Shown: piece by piece, positions 27,801-31,762 of the stretch | Layout of the letters: every line of letters starts with the position of its first letter | Numbering within the stretch: the stretch's first letter is position 1 | Source of the DNA: an uncultured Lentisphaeraceae bacterium | GTDB taxonomy: Bacteria; Verrucomicrobiota; Kiritimatiellia; RFP12; DVOR01 | Length of the DNA: 64,000 bases | Direction: 5' to 3' | Assembly: GCA_949289005.1 (NCBI GenBank) | Contig: CASEMQ010000001.1 | Span: 17,705 to 81,704 of the forward strand | Notes under the pieces: generated by a model | The model's input: only the letters and a program-made list of their open reading frames with translations | The model's database searches: none | What the model was told of the DNA's origin: nothing | Translations under genes and position numbers: made by a program

Positions 27801-30386
27801 ATGGGCGGTGTAGATGCCGCGGCCGAGGTAGAGGACGGCGGTGAACTTGGCGTAGGGGACGCCGGTGACGGTGAACTCGTCAAAGTCCTCCGAGCCGATC
27901 TCGCCACGGGTGTCGTTTTTGCTCTTGAGGGCGACCATCGTCTCGGTGCCCTCCTGGAGGAGGCAGTAGCCGCGGGCCATGACGCCGTCGCTGTCGGTGT
28001 AATCGGGGTCGGTCTCGATGGAGACGGCCTGGAGGGCGCCGTGATTGGCGGCGACGGCAAAAGTCATGCCCTCGACGGGGTCGCCGGCGTTGTCGTGGAC
28101 GGAATCAAGGGTGTAGGCGTCAGAGCCGGAGAGGCCGAGGTTGTTCCAGCCGTCGCCGGGGACTTGGTAGGGGGCGACGCCGTAGAGGCCGTTGCCGGAG
28201 ATGTCGGCCGCGCCGGACTGCCCGCAGGCGCCCAACACGAAGTTCACGCTCCGCCCGGTCAGCGAGCCGGCCTGCGAAACGTCGTCCTCGTAGGCCACGT
28301 CGGCATCGCCCGCGAAGTCGCGCCAAGGATAGAGATTCACCGAGGACGAATTGGTGCCGGTGTCGGAGTTGCTGCCGAAGTAGGCCGTGGACGCGCCCAA
28401 CCCGCCGAAACACTGCGTGTCGAAGAGCGTCCACGCGGCGCCGTCGTTGGAGACCTCGACGGTCCACTGGATGGGGTTGCGCGGGCCGTGGTCGGCCAAT
28501 TGCACGCGGTAGCCGTCGAAGGCGACCTCCTTGCCCAAGTCAAGGGTAAAGGTGACGGCGGCGTTCGCGGCGCCCCACGCCTTCTCCTTGGCGCCGACGG
28601 TGCAGAACTCGCCATCCACGATGTTGGCCCACGCGGTGCCGGATGTGATCGAGGAGCCTGAGACGGCGATGCCCGTGCCGGGGAGTGCGGACATGCCGTC
28701 CAAAAGCGGCTCGACTTGCCCAAGCGCCACGCCGTCGGTGGGGGCAAAGTCCGAGGAGAAACGCAGGTAGCGCCACGACCGCGCGCGCTTCCCCGAGGGC
28801 GCCTCCCAATCGGGACGCGGCTTGATGGCGAGCGTGGCGTAGGTCTGCGGCACGTCGTAGGGATCCGCGTATTCCCGGCGGTCCCAGACGGTCCAGTTTT
28901 GGTTGTCGTCCGAGATTTCCATGCGCCAGGCCAGCGGGTGGCAGTCGCGCGTGTGGCTGAGCGCCATCAGGTAACCATCGATGGTCTGCTCGGAGCCCAA
29001 GTCGCAGGCGATGACCAAAGGCGCGTCCTTTTCGTCCATCTCGGTGTCGGAAATCCAGAGCCACGTGCCATAGTCGGCGTCCGTCATGTCATCAAGGGCA
29101 TCGTTGCCCTCGTGTCCGGAGGTGATGGAGAGGGTGCCCGGGACGGCGGAACTGCCGTTGAGAAAGTGCAGCTCGGCGATGGCCACGCCGTAGTTGCCGG
29201 CGCCGTGCGTGGGGTTGTTGTTGACCTCCCCGTTCTGCCACTTGGTGACGATCAGCCGCGCGTAGCGGGCCGTGATCTTGCGCGAGGCCTCGATCCCCGT
29301 CTCGCGGGAGACGACGGCGTAGGCGGCGGGGACGTTCGCGGAGGTGCCGTAGTCCACGCGGTCGATGACCGTCCAATTCACGTTGTCGTCGGAGATCTCG
29401 GCCACCCAGGCCACGGGGTTGCGATAGTTCACGTCGGCCATGTAGAGGCGGTAACCGGTCACTTCCTTGCTGTCGCCAAAGTCGAAGGTGATGGAGGGCA
29501 ACGCGACTGTCCCGCCGGACACGACGTTGAGGATGCGGTCGTTAAGGTACCACTTGTTGCCGTTGTCCACGATGCCGTCGGTCAGCTTGTCCTTCTTGTT
29601 GGACGTGTCCTCGCCGTCGACGGGGACGGTGACGGTGGCGGGGGTGAGCTTCGTGTCGCCGCTGTAGGCCTCCATCTCGGCGATGGCCAGGCCGAAGCCG
29701 GCGGTGGCGCCCGTGTTGATGGTGTCGGCCCGGTTTTGCGTGTGGGTGAAGGTCACGCGCAGGTAGCGCCCGACCGGATAAGGCATGGCCCCTTGGAACG
29801 CGCGCGTGACGACGGCGTAGGCCTCCGGCACGTCCGCGGCGCGGCCATAGTCCTGCCTGTCCACGCGCGTCCAGTCGACCTGGTCGTCGGAGATTTCCAT
29901 GCGCCAGGCCACGGGGTGGCGGTAGCGGACGTCGGCGAGGGTGAGGACGTAGCGATCGAGGGTGGCGCCGCCCTCGCCGAGGTCGAAGGTGACGGTGAGG
30001 TTTTCGGAGAGGGTGGAATCGGCCACCCAGAACTTGTCGTCGCCGGCGGTGGTGCCGTTGGTGAGGTGGGCGAGGTTGGTGGAGCTGCCGTCGCCATCGG
30101 GGTAGTTGGAGGCGACGGCCGCGGGCTTCACCTCCTCGTCGCCGTGGAACAGGCGCATCTCCGCCAACGCCACGCCATATTGGCCGTTGTTGTGGGTGGT
30201 CTCGCAGGTGTCGCTCTTGGTCTGCGTATGCGTCACCGTCAGGCGCAAATAGCGCCCGGTCACCTCCGCCGCCTCGGCACGGTTTGGCGCGGCAAGTACA
30301 AGCCCCGTCAGCGCAAGGAGATAAAGCCCACCCATGACGCCGCCGGATGCCGACGCCCCGAAAAGCTTCCGCAGAATTGTCTTCAT
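3894..30386 (-). CDS. Giant secreted beta-rich surface protein (about 8,830 aa)
   Basis: The start is set at ATG 30386 because GAGGT lies 6 nt upstream; in-frame ATG 30398 is less likely. The product opens with a long signal peptide (KTILRK, a hydrophobic run, then a cut near NRAEA-AEV). Four tandem discoidin-like (F5/8 type C) domains follow, each with a WRMEISDD or similar core, and a fifth relative lies near 13560-14100. Three LamG/concanavalin-like domains lie near 26045-26800, 21430-22050 and 14160-14870. Ten copies of a WN...YDVYVY...AVQIVE module, and many autotransporter-associated beta-strand motifs such as KLGAGTLQIAG, fill the rest. The C-terminus (SRFWMILK) shows no beta-barrel, PEP-CTERM, LPXTG or type 9 tail. 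The role is presumably adhesion or polysaccharide binding at the cell surface. The gene is monocistronic with its own terminator. Confidence 0.93.
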   Translation of the reverse strand: MKTILRKLFGASASGGVMGGLYLLALTGLVLAAPNRAEAAEVTGRYLRLTVTHTQTKSDTCETTHNNGQYGVALAEMRLFHGDEEVKPAAVASNYPDGDGSSTNLAHLTNGTTAGDDKFWVADSTLSENLTVTFDLGEGGATLDRYVLTLADVRYRHPVAWRMEISDDQVDWTRVDRQDYGRAADVPEAYAVVTRAFQGAMPYPVGRYLRVTFTHTQNRADTINTGATAGFGLAIAEMEAYSGDTKLTPATVTVPVDGEDTSNKKDKLTDGIVDNGNKWYLNDRILNVVSGGTVALPSITFDFGDSKEVTGYRLYMADVNYRNPVAWVAEISDDNVNWTVIDRVDYGTSANVPAAYAVVSRETGIEASRKITARYARLIVTKWQNGEVNNNPTHGAGNYGVAIAELHFLNGSSAVPGTLSITSGHEGNDALDDMTDADYGTWLWISDTEMDEKDAPLVIACDLGSEQTIDGYLMALSHTRDCHPLAWRMEISDDNQNWTVWDRREYADPYDVPQTYATLAIKPRPDWEAPSGKRARSWRYLRFSSDFAPTDGVALGQVEPLLDGMSALPGTGIAVSGSSITSGTAWANIVDGEFCTVGAKEKAWGAANAAVTFTLDLGKEVAFDGYRVQLADHGPRNPIQWTVEVSNDGAAWTLFDTQCFGGLGASTAYFGSNSDTGTNSSSVNLYPWRDFAGDADVAYEDDVSQAGSLTGRSVNFVLGACGQSGAADISGNGLYGVAPYQVPGDGWNNLGLSGSDAYTLDSVHDNAGDPVEGMTFAVAANHGALQAVSIETDPDYTDSDGVMARGYCLLQEGTETMVALKSKNDTRGEIGSEDFDEFTVTGVPYAKFTAVLYLGRGIYTAHADGHDPIVVNQTWKVGTGGGTPVKRNIKYTYADGKLSIVETEGDQTTKEGLWGDPSIAWSNEVGSGVMVIPNLTPDANGNFSFNISWKNNGGNNASARTMFRGVQLVEQSATWNEPLAAGVGSVGFAFQKSGAELQDAALYGMAGYAFRGANWNALTSHTQTLAGGSVIDRDGAVVEGMSMALTRVSGSYNIDNNANNNAALPPFDPKTPYTQCNARVALDGIPYGTYALVLYLNKDLGWGKGDAIGPVKVTVDGTTTSYTYKNGALAVGSDDWGTYGQAGVVGQEGIGVMVIPGLTATSLSFETTGGDYNSQLQGFQIVQDPDAENAGSGLLHAFHFDEIDSAEPRDVAPIDVGVGGRAMAIASDLGSGYKRFVAAGEGRFGDNALKCGHGVGGLSGSTNSDGLYLYNPTGLGCGTDTGFTLSFFMRLNDDSGSDSRAIMGFVFGGQFYRLGRAGGTYQLSLYPNSPSWEDGAGWLTVSQGEWVHIALVYNPDAKGDGSFQPGIDFYLNGVKRCFFTNTGVPSEGQLTHLLIGRGFNSIPGAVTGTGTVNSVCTSNYEDADLDEFGLFARSLTAEEIAWLAENPIGVPPGPAADAESKWTAFGPDGSSKYDAGSWSHFNVNFGNLRHEGPGKPGLMPGEAILRSAAVNWYFGTGSANNVNAVRLVLVDAAGNVAAVSDPSAPLPSAAACSTVYTFPAGTKVSLSEQYQGHFVPADTIPEIGSAFSTASHVTVRYQTYAGDGGAIGFYAATNTSALPAISFVLQEDAAGTSLTDGNAINIDIATDGMAAMEWGTYYGVVPYKGNQWNTVSGASEAAVNVSGLALKDSAGAEGITLDATGRSYGNWGSGDGSVPVLNGCLTDPSTVGSGPTLTIRNIPYDTYDVYVYMAGGSWADNGSVVLNDDTSAYWYMPEGAQVAATAESNTYWGNAALNQNATLGQTVLRIPNQSGATLKIAGVRGSGNGRACIHAVQIVERVPAAAVNVKIYRDHDLTDSGTYGYVPFQGSLWNRLKFSTTNINWSGALTDTQGRPVTVTVAGRDTDGNARPDTADDLLCDALLDNTNGDTSTPYVTVTDIPYASYDVYVYMTANAWDLNGSVILNDDASTHYTMNGSEPAVAATHTPWGDPQSDTVQLGVNVIRIPGVTGATCKIQPTRDDTLQSRASIAAVQIVGRLDIYGGETWVGTLTGDTAASELTLTTADGTRTALMTELPEVATVELTAEADATLTLDAPVPTLGALTFDTGAYTLTLAGANALNVSSATVASGAVALNPGTIALAKGSAIEIASGATLRLLGAEGAGHAVALAGAGTLEVPAGQSVTFSGASPDFAGTVNVAGTLALDLAADLGTATIVVPAGGVFDLNGCPCANALELAGGTLRNSDNSLHGAAASYNFRSNSGTPGDAEAAGLVPMLGAYWGKSGNEATNRETAAFTFYAADRLTVSGATPLLEAEPGTLRWSTANTWQNTANATSYLKGYLDDTGDYTLNMDIPGVVAGMGYDVYLYSSTDSNGSFSARRVMGDDGTEVAYTYVDGVLTAGSTAGWGSSVDGRSTVAEGTNVMVLRDRADRSLRIRFPNSSGRGGLAAVQIHVTGVPTYSGAIAVSADSTIEALADFALTGAVSGTGNLTKVGAGALAIEGAAVGARQLLVSAGTLAPGEGADLSQTRVEIASGAAVAPTGTVLSLGALTGTGTFDLGALTGLTFAGVAQATFPGTIVAGEATRVAVTKTGTYSQTLSGFPDGVAADLDLQAGTLAWTVDHALRAETLTLTGGTLTQTGSGALTAGYAEMASGAVDLETAGTAEAARPAAVAQEDATVRRFTLQEGGEVRYRTLEDLEKWFPAGFIPAGNYRLVLSGDLADRLPFPYTFTVLGADPAAAFTVYTTQGEPAPEGSYLSNGSTITLNNAGAIVGDVSTLPAPRIHFAFDGSIALAADATLSTATLTSGSPTYTVENVENGQAITSGVPWSNGAGTVWAFSESDDWSLGAYVNIGAACGRNVILLGATDATGESSTLGALTLATGAEADTLTLWRRIAADEGGKAEVLTFDLGPGGDDAWHYVLITHTAGTVKAYVDNALKGTATGDFSARMAALQVGQWRGGNPGNGLSNWNGQGAQIDDLAIWGAALRDNQPAMAMARVTGKWHWHGGDTAAALFDPAAEDWADILGQGAAWVNDGTHSAAATLNAPATYESILQALADHAFAARFVRLDGANLTYTVPQDGAVATMPATVGDFAVSNNLTLDLRAIGADTVGQALGNQSGAKVLDGEWRGNILTANPPEGFALTPEARDDGIYLTANAASSEDYWSLSFDTGWDSITGSSTLFGMEGYQIPGTAWNQMGSASNTVTDYTVTDPKKGDGTTLSGVSMHFRTQGGAWYRSSYGDTMMKGYTNGPARMTFSGLPAGQYEVLLYGSSTTNRANSPLKVISSISSLYYTYVNGELVASEDVPAAGWGQSNYNTVANGQREGTSVIKAPASVGADGSLILEFSDSDDPDAGPGLDWKMPSGVAVMGGIGGFQIFRVGELAVYTRTILGDGENWVQEDAWTNAATGERADEPAANALVLLSVPGDVSLNVSKTDITLSQIRILGEGTLRLNFDGSWLTDDDYRAIPLGGITANLITARMDGDRIRVWMAPLPHGANATVTQTETDATATITLPAEIYPDEVGIAAINFWDFTDGDGNGTQNEGRLTSGASGPDPYQTWWEYWNEYPTLETGDNGKTRVWDLQIVPIAQKAAAGASTTLVEDGITLSIWNTYGKGSNTARALLATFANDRPLGNSTGANPSLKVKIPESWGAYTAVIYVGTNQNSTDCPAWLPKRVNGRIYTYDANNALVDITDTWGGAYTGQFDANPVDEAYWWGRNQAGDALTEGVNMMVVPGLSGDFELNWWAPLLDGTVALGEDLARGTVAAVQLVQDAAPALDAARVFRASVAGDVEWADIRWTLNGEETDEKPDAGSVAELSLDADARLLCTLGENEDPYQVGTLKIYGQGNALTWPAEAREGLTVGTWTFLNDATFALASEAETLPGNVSNLPRRVRYDYAVGTEKIPATAAPTATYETEYAAGFTGALILSGNAGTILFTGGVATLDVDATGANTPAVNVIFGGDVRLVCVGDGNNDGLCFGNGVLRFRDGAQASLSRIALGNSNTPSGSIDFILEDNASVTVTGAVNNHTGATPNNNTLQFANWNIATATTLCDNARLIAERANLVLAHNGNAGYSHTLTLNGEAELRVKGMVVHGSDPADIVLGGGRLLLGDNGFLAPNGASSMSLTFTGGALGVLEDLALDADTATAVTAISGNPVFDSDAGRTLTLADDAFIPEGTERLILRGGTLRLADRDAGTLPALDVEGGTLEVATTVATPRLSLMGGDVSLDGGFLTMDDFGATVETEVRIPLAERVSEGGYLAMSGTARVPDVSNVIFNLVLDPDRAEASRVLPLTPLFLGTYVTGAEPVVRGMGITNNTNGAITDYTVRYAAGPAGSGLYAALEGAEVQRQLNVSLTGVAPEGYRLTQSAVDAWPYHAFTGMVNDARLLVGEGGVALPHMSFAGQRTVIVADGTEPHTLLRGLSCTVSAELVFDLSAWAEAMPAFVRGAVKDVPAAVCLVSAGVAKSNAALRMTALLGDYEPPAGFTVTVESTADGIYLVARSDRRARSVSVNFTERAVPLVAPPANPGVYAVPLAAWNDLQGSFVSADLRLADVGGAAGEQATSLDGTQPTQVVTYASLTNRDDAAPVPMLRVWLDDSGEQTLRVVNVPFAAYRLAFIFSGDLEGAAYAPVTVNGVPYGIDREGYVRRDVQGYQGRDSNGNLTIDIPADDAWGSTDRTTVAEPILLGTNALVTDVLTAPTAEIALPPFAYGRTYSGLAAIQVIEATEAADIPEGKDYAATLPEGTSAVALADLTLTDETGAEAAWASNPDSSLTLTVPAGAEAILTLPANFEADRITARGEGSLTLRVANNGGAAINALNAAYLRDLTVDFPCAGVAYSPALGLSRFEGPFDNNGQTYVIAEGATLALGENSGVVTNLDNNGTASLTIDTASTGTLRRDYPVTIATADLDGMTLAFKHGTGPNATVNNTANLLVEDGDTLTFAQRYHLNSTDGRWSYTQTGGLAQFLATNANEGGMLLFNNNAAIGSVGTLAVSGGRLEATMISSWRQDSTVTADISGEATLALGLNGLRTHASGATLDLTFRDRGTLELMEEGLSVAGTGAVTTTFEGGRIVLGEAITGADASLNIPVTFAGGSGNPTWISPGPLSTLLLNAANAGDGQVRVTEGTLAVANASGIGDATVTVLDGAAFEARNFRGTAAQETTEVWDGEALRQGLRQYWSFDTDLSATDGDDGVALSGAGGYVVGAGVFGNGLGVGGGFSVDDQTRFSPGTGDFTCSVWVRNSTNPIENGNATDCLDWHSLLVHGINYKNDAASHLKGWALQVVNSTGGLRLAIRNTGGAEADECIVTAAEGTFTAEPDWHHVAWTRAGQTVTLYVDGVAAATATLPAADYDIATVDGQWYREFAPCFDGGSRNLREDEGLDELAFWNRALAASDVSAIAKANRSLAELFTSSHAGGETAENRRAVEAIRLSVSANCGDSNNGMAIQELCLYEGDTQVAWPLGTTISANYSDADWNAEAEGTNNLVANERVNALIDGVTGSSGTLAPVNPQTGERVTYPSGAVNGNKWYCVSTRGGAAFPMIATITLGAPIRFDAYTFWGSDYAPRSPSAWTLEVRYEGDDTWSVIADETGQAALPANAEGPTYLVALATTDGQAARSASRVAAPAVSRVATRAATARATVETPYVASVNFNAQAEKYQVGEADLVGLVPALGKYWNNTTGGTGTITPTFYDEATVGVSGASPEAKDFGVTVAWNASTWNYDANESVFLKSYLDDQQNVDFGRTITLTVPQAVADAGYDVYVYQATDAPGLTQGTPLNKFTPLGVRAGTDDSAAATYYAYDGNGNQITVDSSDRSNAWGDAVAGLTSVAEGVNVMVLRDRTEPTLQLSLAANFTGAYPSFGSRGSVAALQIVAREVTEIDDGGEEEDTGDAVSGTVIFRSGSSCRATVNGTPTLPYAARIAGTIAFPDGKDGVRFFLNGQEFAPEAVSINAALGSVTFGVDGAEPLPVEAVTWDATNVLSGTWANGLAGPWRDGKAYRDGAAVTFPDPGTTDEITVTVDGILTPGSIAVAIGDRYTFTTGANGGRLDYTNIEPDANSRYVIASGSTMDVPIAAGNGTQGVTAPHGTLRLFGRLEDGGRTAYLLNPSNTTIGGSNVATQGVWHTDSDGDLTWLLHTGETQFVSAFGTHLSGTGTITVSGQTDADGNVIGGGTLRFGGTLNGTNWNDSFTGAFAVKDGGTMEFSMIRAYGADADEQALFRTNSDSNFVEGGMSFTLTNGGTLRFSGCRGVPGGWSNALQTSLVRNQPIVIGKDCAVEYAYASNSNGQQYAPYGFRMNGDGATIRILDGLESAPSKTNADLRGLFLGVGTTITVAGVGDPGDPNDPKTDMSLVQNPEDPDGEPIPSETYGLLTEGIVATIEGDPSTFFRRWQRSDATFEDPILNVGSNSTLRIAVPMLAGGTAGFTKTGPGRLELALDEMPNGFTLDIREGTLGGDCLLSSGDTTVTVRAGAAIEAGLSMSLLTLEAGAGLVLDPTGTRQLRADRTLFASGGVYTVKPLGEVPSAAGREPVKVMAWDGVQGAGSATFTLDEALVSAGYGLEVRGDGLYLLSVTNYVRELDFTSDPENPMTTYRVAWHSTGAWYVEGDPDKTPCDWPTGGGAAALFILPDEYADTTNVPPQFVLVLDRETSFTSVRFAVWVEDPETGTRTLETRSVAVTYHYDLTGQTMPADDQALSFAWVPTLTLAAPEGLSAGTALVSADVPAGYAFEIRDNAVIVYATASNPALNVSFTGKGSGDPSWIDADSDPCGAVPFAGVYWNNALAGVGGDTQLLGQSGSYGLYQIDATVAGVGTDDEGRVITAPVTFLSVGATQVGSRRGEAQINLAAAFLAGSATDLPDDLLGAGNLDDSQTSSGWFVKVDEVPFARYDLYLLFAGNADGAVTYPAVRVKVDGEPWHTYTVKDGWGAPGASGDEWAGEGGAADGFADGLNVLHLRLSGAEGGTLQIAPCDGGNANPANVGLAALQIVETVGDATYLRRVGAGDWGDAAGWQRVSDAGTETVAWEDATAAAPRYALIPATSRLGMDGPAVAPYLRLTGSASMTFDGLAGALSAAAIDLTGMDSGATLNFSEDIFATPPNVLLAPGITWTLPESDTGTTRNDWRWVYDDAKWNAGETAARTATLRKTRGGDLIVGRTLQNNVQIDEGTLWLSTGTDGNYTFPASIAGDGIFGKTGSGALTVQWNQLGTTGASGGVLARCDEGTLYFDAAGSDTLRSGMSVRAEKGGTVYVRCASGANERHNASDFVFEAVDGGTIELGSYSNIFTQNRAQMPNFLLDNGRLYNDGGAHMHIAGFTTRGNSSLVFGGNDTNAWNREALSLWDGKLTVESGNLAAYPDPADTQNNSLFIAAVDDYGYGTGSYIEVANGAAFYSDLPIQGGQSNANRNIIKQGGGIWVQTRSIANGASHNGSSWWASDIRIREGTLRFNLGTKEEVQQGGDRTIQIYSGARLDGEGAIYNNSTVRIDAGATLASGLPEDWAGIDREHPWYANLPAVFKGPASNTIGRLRIQGGLTLADGAILEVNLDDSQLLEVNGTVTLGSTLNVRLQNLPTSLPTARRLTNFTGTVSGSPNIVCPEAVALDALVRLCTEAEATGSGDADQLNLWLVPSEANYVWTDETGLWSSELWRMAGEPVAFPYVESAASTNAPTARIAASARDAAITVDKGNRTSEGRLWNIYALILASERDRTATLVQGAPVTTVTNATSGLAMPSHDGLNMPSVGVSLWKLGRGDTVFETPLAFGAMDGSCTATIAQGGLVFRRALVMGTPIAGTERNSVPVDMEIAEGATVTFDLTATEAEVNWLAGLNATQTWQPLAQTLTGDFTGSGTLAVTGASAAAATNASGESLFGASKPNVRLEGTADSGLSYRVSDGATLTLAGAIPESSYDPATRRVAEVGLGGRLELSTTNAIGWATNWVWRLSAATEAAGNAAVVATSQNARVRGAIQVVRSGDNPDEPQMVTFGTNQAYVDGYTSFDVPANTTLAFLGFTQTPGNVTAGGLEKLGAGTLQIAGEYGLNLPFTLTEGTVSITGAIAATDLNDGATIPDWTVMPGATLAFNVTSTGTHDFGNGTFTLREGATLDVGGSIVGMRGVTRLEDGAVIALGNGGQIGTLTFNSNTTVEGTVRINLDKVDLDALAAAGNSSYQLVTFASGVRLGSGTFTLAGEKLVALSQRGWTLHDAGDSVVLRAFGNGNFYTWAGTDADTGAGNWANTAWVANGGTAREPWPEEGTPAVVLQDRDPIDASLEIPAEARTIDWTLAGQTLSAFRCDNALPADGDTELSHDYTLTASGGGSNALSIRGDFLKTGDATLTVSRILSFGAEGVIRLLGGETVIGATLRADSGNFTVPVTLAGDATLRFTGSANRNLLGRLEGDGTGVIAQSGTGTLTLGAALDAIKALRVENGTAYLAADEHYAVLPEITLAEGTILGYSGALSAGGAVSLDVNPGETPAGTFLWQGETSSETSRAPRLATADGAPLGVAHVRYDSAQGHLILDPGILHASATLALEQGATETEALWLGNNTDGGSVFALAGLSADAAHGGIIGVEPAIDTFANPVWATNRVVTLTLDPALDEASRTFAGSFMGALSPEGREIRAGLTVLSATPDDAAAKPRFVYSGASTDAHLGALTVGRNTRVEVNGIWSGDIAVDTDGGELAGSGTLGAEGRTIRIPAGATLSAAAYGRREQANGTYREETIPTTLTVADTLRLEPATKLRVLVRKDLQGAPWVSCVETKTLSLPMVTGDAEEVMIDVTVEIEPDATASNVKIIGWEGLAGGGKINGTVTVVDPEGNPVEGSFTLRQKTDGLYLYRSDSRFWMILK
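9400..28260 (-). repeat. Ten-copy protein module inside the giant gene
   Basis: Ten diverged copies end with a strand of the form (A/G)-(V/F/I/L)-Q-(I/L/V)-(V/F/H/I), at about 27480, 26840, 24880, 24290, 23040, 20260, 19080, 16220, 12780 and 9440. Most copies start with Y-G-(V/M)-x-P/G-Y-x-x-x-x-x-x-W-N, then contain (I/V)-P-Y-x-x-Y-D-(V/L)-Y-(V/L)-Y, a Y-T-Y-x-(N/D)-G-x-L strand, and (G/N)-V-M-V-(I/L) before the closing strand. The copies are about 150-250 residues long and interleave with beta-strand repeats. I cannot name the family. Confidence 0.65.
28360..30260 (-). other. Four tandem discoidin-like (F5/8C) modules at the N-terminus
   Basis: Four consecutive segments share the same plan: a YLR(L/V)T(V/F)THTQ-like first strand, a (T/A)DG-like turn, W-x-(V/L)-x-D, then F-D-(L/F)-G, a (R/G)Y-x-(L/M)-x-(L/M)-A-D strand and (R/N)PVAW-x-x-EISDD-x-x-W. 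This order matches the galactose-binding-like fold of F5/8 type C domains, which bind carbohydrate or lipid. The assignment is by pattern, not by profile search. Confidence 0.7.
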
Positions 30387-30401
30387 TGCGTACCTCATAT
30401 C

Positions 30402-30439
30402 ACAGTCATACTTTATCAAATCCACCCGTCTCTGCAAAC
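30402..30439 (-). promoter_or_regulatory. Possible promoter of the giant gene
   Basis: On the minus strand TTGCAG is followed after 16 nt by TAAAGT, about 30 nt upstream of ATG 30386. The match is moderate and there are other AT-rich hexamers nearby. The rest of 30387-30552 holds no gene. Confidence 0.3.
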
Positions 30440-30552
30440 CCTTTTCGCACGCAATCGTGTCCGGGGGAAGTTTATTCAAGGAGCCGCGGATGGCGCGGTT
30501 CCCGAGACGGGAATGTATTTTCCCGGGCACGGTTGCTTTTTCGCGCGGTGGG

Positions 30553-31755
30553 TCAATGGCCGGAGCGGGCGGCGACCCAGGCGTGGAGGGTGGCGAGGTC
30601 GGCGCGCCAGGCGGCGGGGTCGGCGCGGCGGTCGAGGAACGCCTGGTAGAGGTGGAGGAGGGCGTCGACGTAGAAGGCGGCGCGGTCGAGGCGTTCGTCG
30701 ATGGTGAGTTTGCGCTTGGCGTCGGGGTCGGCGTGGGGTGGCATGGCGCCGGGGCGGTTTTGGGAAGGGAGGCCTTGGAGGGCGTCGGGCTCGGCGCCGG
30801 GGGCGGGTGCGGCGGATTGGTTTTTGGGCGGGTCTACCTTGAGGGAGCGGATGGCGAAGGTGGCGGCGTCGAGGGTGGCGGTGAGGACCCAGTCGTTTTT
30901 GGTGAGGGTGAGTTTGGCGCGGCGGAGCAGTTTGCCGTTCCAGAGGGCGGTGCCGAGCTCGGGGGTGTCGAGGGGGGTGCCGTTGCGCAGGAGGGTCTCG
31001 TGGCAGCCGGGGGCGTCCTCGGCGGCGAAGGTGAGGGGGCCCTCGAACATGAGGCCGCAGCGGGTGTCCTGGAAATCGAAGGTGGCGTTTTGGCGTTCCC
31101 AGCGGTGGAAGAGCCAGGTGAGGAACTCGGCGCCGAGGGTGACTTGGGTGGGGGCGGGGCAGTCGGGATTGGGGGTGAGCGGGAGGCGGTCGAGGGCGTT
31201 GGGGTCGATGCCGCGGAGGCGCGAGGCGGCGGTCTCGGGGCAGACGAGGGCGGGCATGACGCCGGCGGTCTCGCGGAAGAAGGGGCAGAGGAGCTGGAGG
31301 GATTTGTCGTTGAGCGCGGTGGCGAGAAGGCGCTGGCGGCGGAGGTCGATGGCACATTCCATCGAGGCGAAGGCGGGCTGGGCGTCGTGGAGGAGGGCCT
31401 CGGTGACGCGCTCGCGGACCTCGGTCTTGGCGGCGCGGGGGAGGATCTCGACGTCGCGGGCGCGGCGCTCGATCTCGAGCTCGGCGAGGATGGAGGCGCG
31501 AAGGTAGCTGGGGGGGACCTGTTTGCGGGCGGTGACGTGGGCGAACCAGAGCCAGTCGCCGCGCCAGCAGTGTTCCTCGGTGAGATCGGTGTCGAGGGCG
31601 TGCAGGGGGCCGGCCCAGCCGTGGATGGGCTGATCGCCGGTGAGGGTCTTGACGGGGGGGAGGGCGCGCGCGGCGAAGCGCGCGATGTCGGTGGGGTCGA
31701 GCGGCCGGGGGAGGGTGAAGGCGTGGAAGGAGAGGGTGCCGGATTCGAAGCCCAT
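30553..31755 (-). CDS. RdgC-like recombination-associated protein
   Basis: A protein of 400 residues. Its middle resembles RdgC: a VPPSYLRASILAELEIERR helix followed by EVRERVTEALLHDAQPAF and a strand of the form MECAIDLRRQRLLATALND, then a C-terminal segment GKLLRRAKLTLTKND with a following LKVD strand. RdgC forms a ring round double-stranded DNA and restrains RecA. This protein is longer than the roughly 300-residue enterobacterial form. The C-terminal tail (about residues 315-400) adds a proline-rich linker and a helical end. It starts 7 nt after the tatC stop, with GGAG overlapping that stop, so it is the last gene of the tol-pal-tat operon. The family call rests on pattern similarity only. 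Confidence 0.5.
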   Translation of the reverse strand: MGFESGTLSFHAFTLPRPLDPTDIARFAARALPPVKTLTGDQPIHGWAGPLHALDTDLTEEHCWRGDWLWFAHVTARKQVPPSYLRASILAELEIERRARDVEILPRAAKTEVRERVTEALLHDAQPAFASMECAIDLRRQRLLATALNDKSLQLLCPFFRETAGVMPALVCPETAASRLRGIDPNALDRLPLTPNPDCPAPTQVTLGAEFLTWLFHRWERQNATFDFQDTRCGLMFEGPLTFAAEDAPGCHETLLRNGTPLDTPELGTALWNGKLLRRAKLTLTKNDWVLTATLDAATFAIRSLKVDPPKNQSAAPAPGAEPDALQGLPSQNRPGAMPPHADPDAKRKLTIDERLDRAAFYVDALLHLYQAFLDRRADPAAWRADLATLHAWVAARSGH

Positions 31756-31762
31756 GGTTGTG

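Noticed and set aside
3321..28661. An open plus-strand frame of about 8,400 codons opposite the giant gene
   Set aside because: It mirrors a coding frame with GC-rich third positions, has the Gly/Ala/Val/Glu-only composition of such antisense frames, and has no start site, domain or signal.
3894..30386. Giant protein as a classical type V autotransporter
   Set aside because: Autotransporter-associated beta-strand motifs are present but there is no C-terminal beta-barrel; the last residues are not a barrel strand with a terminal Phe.
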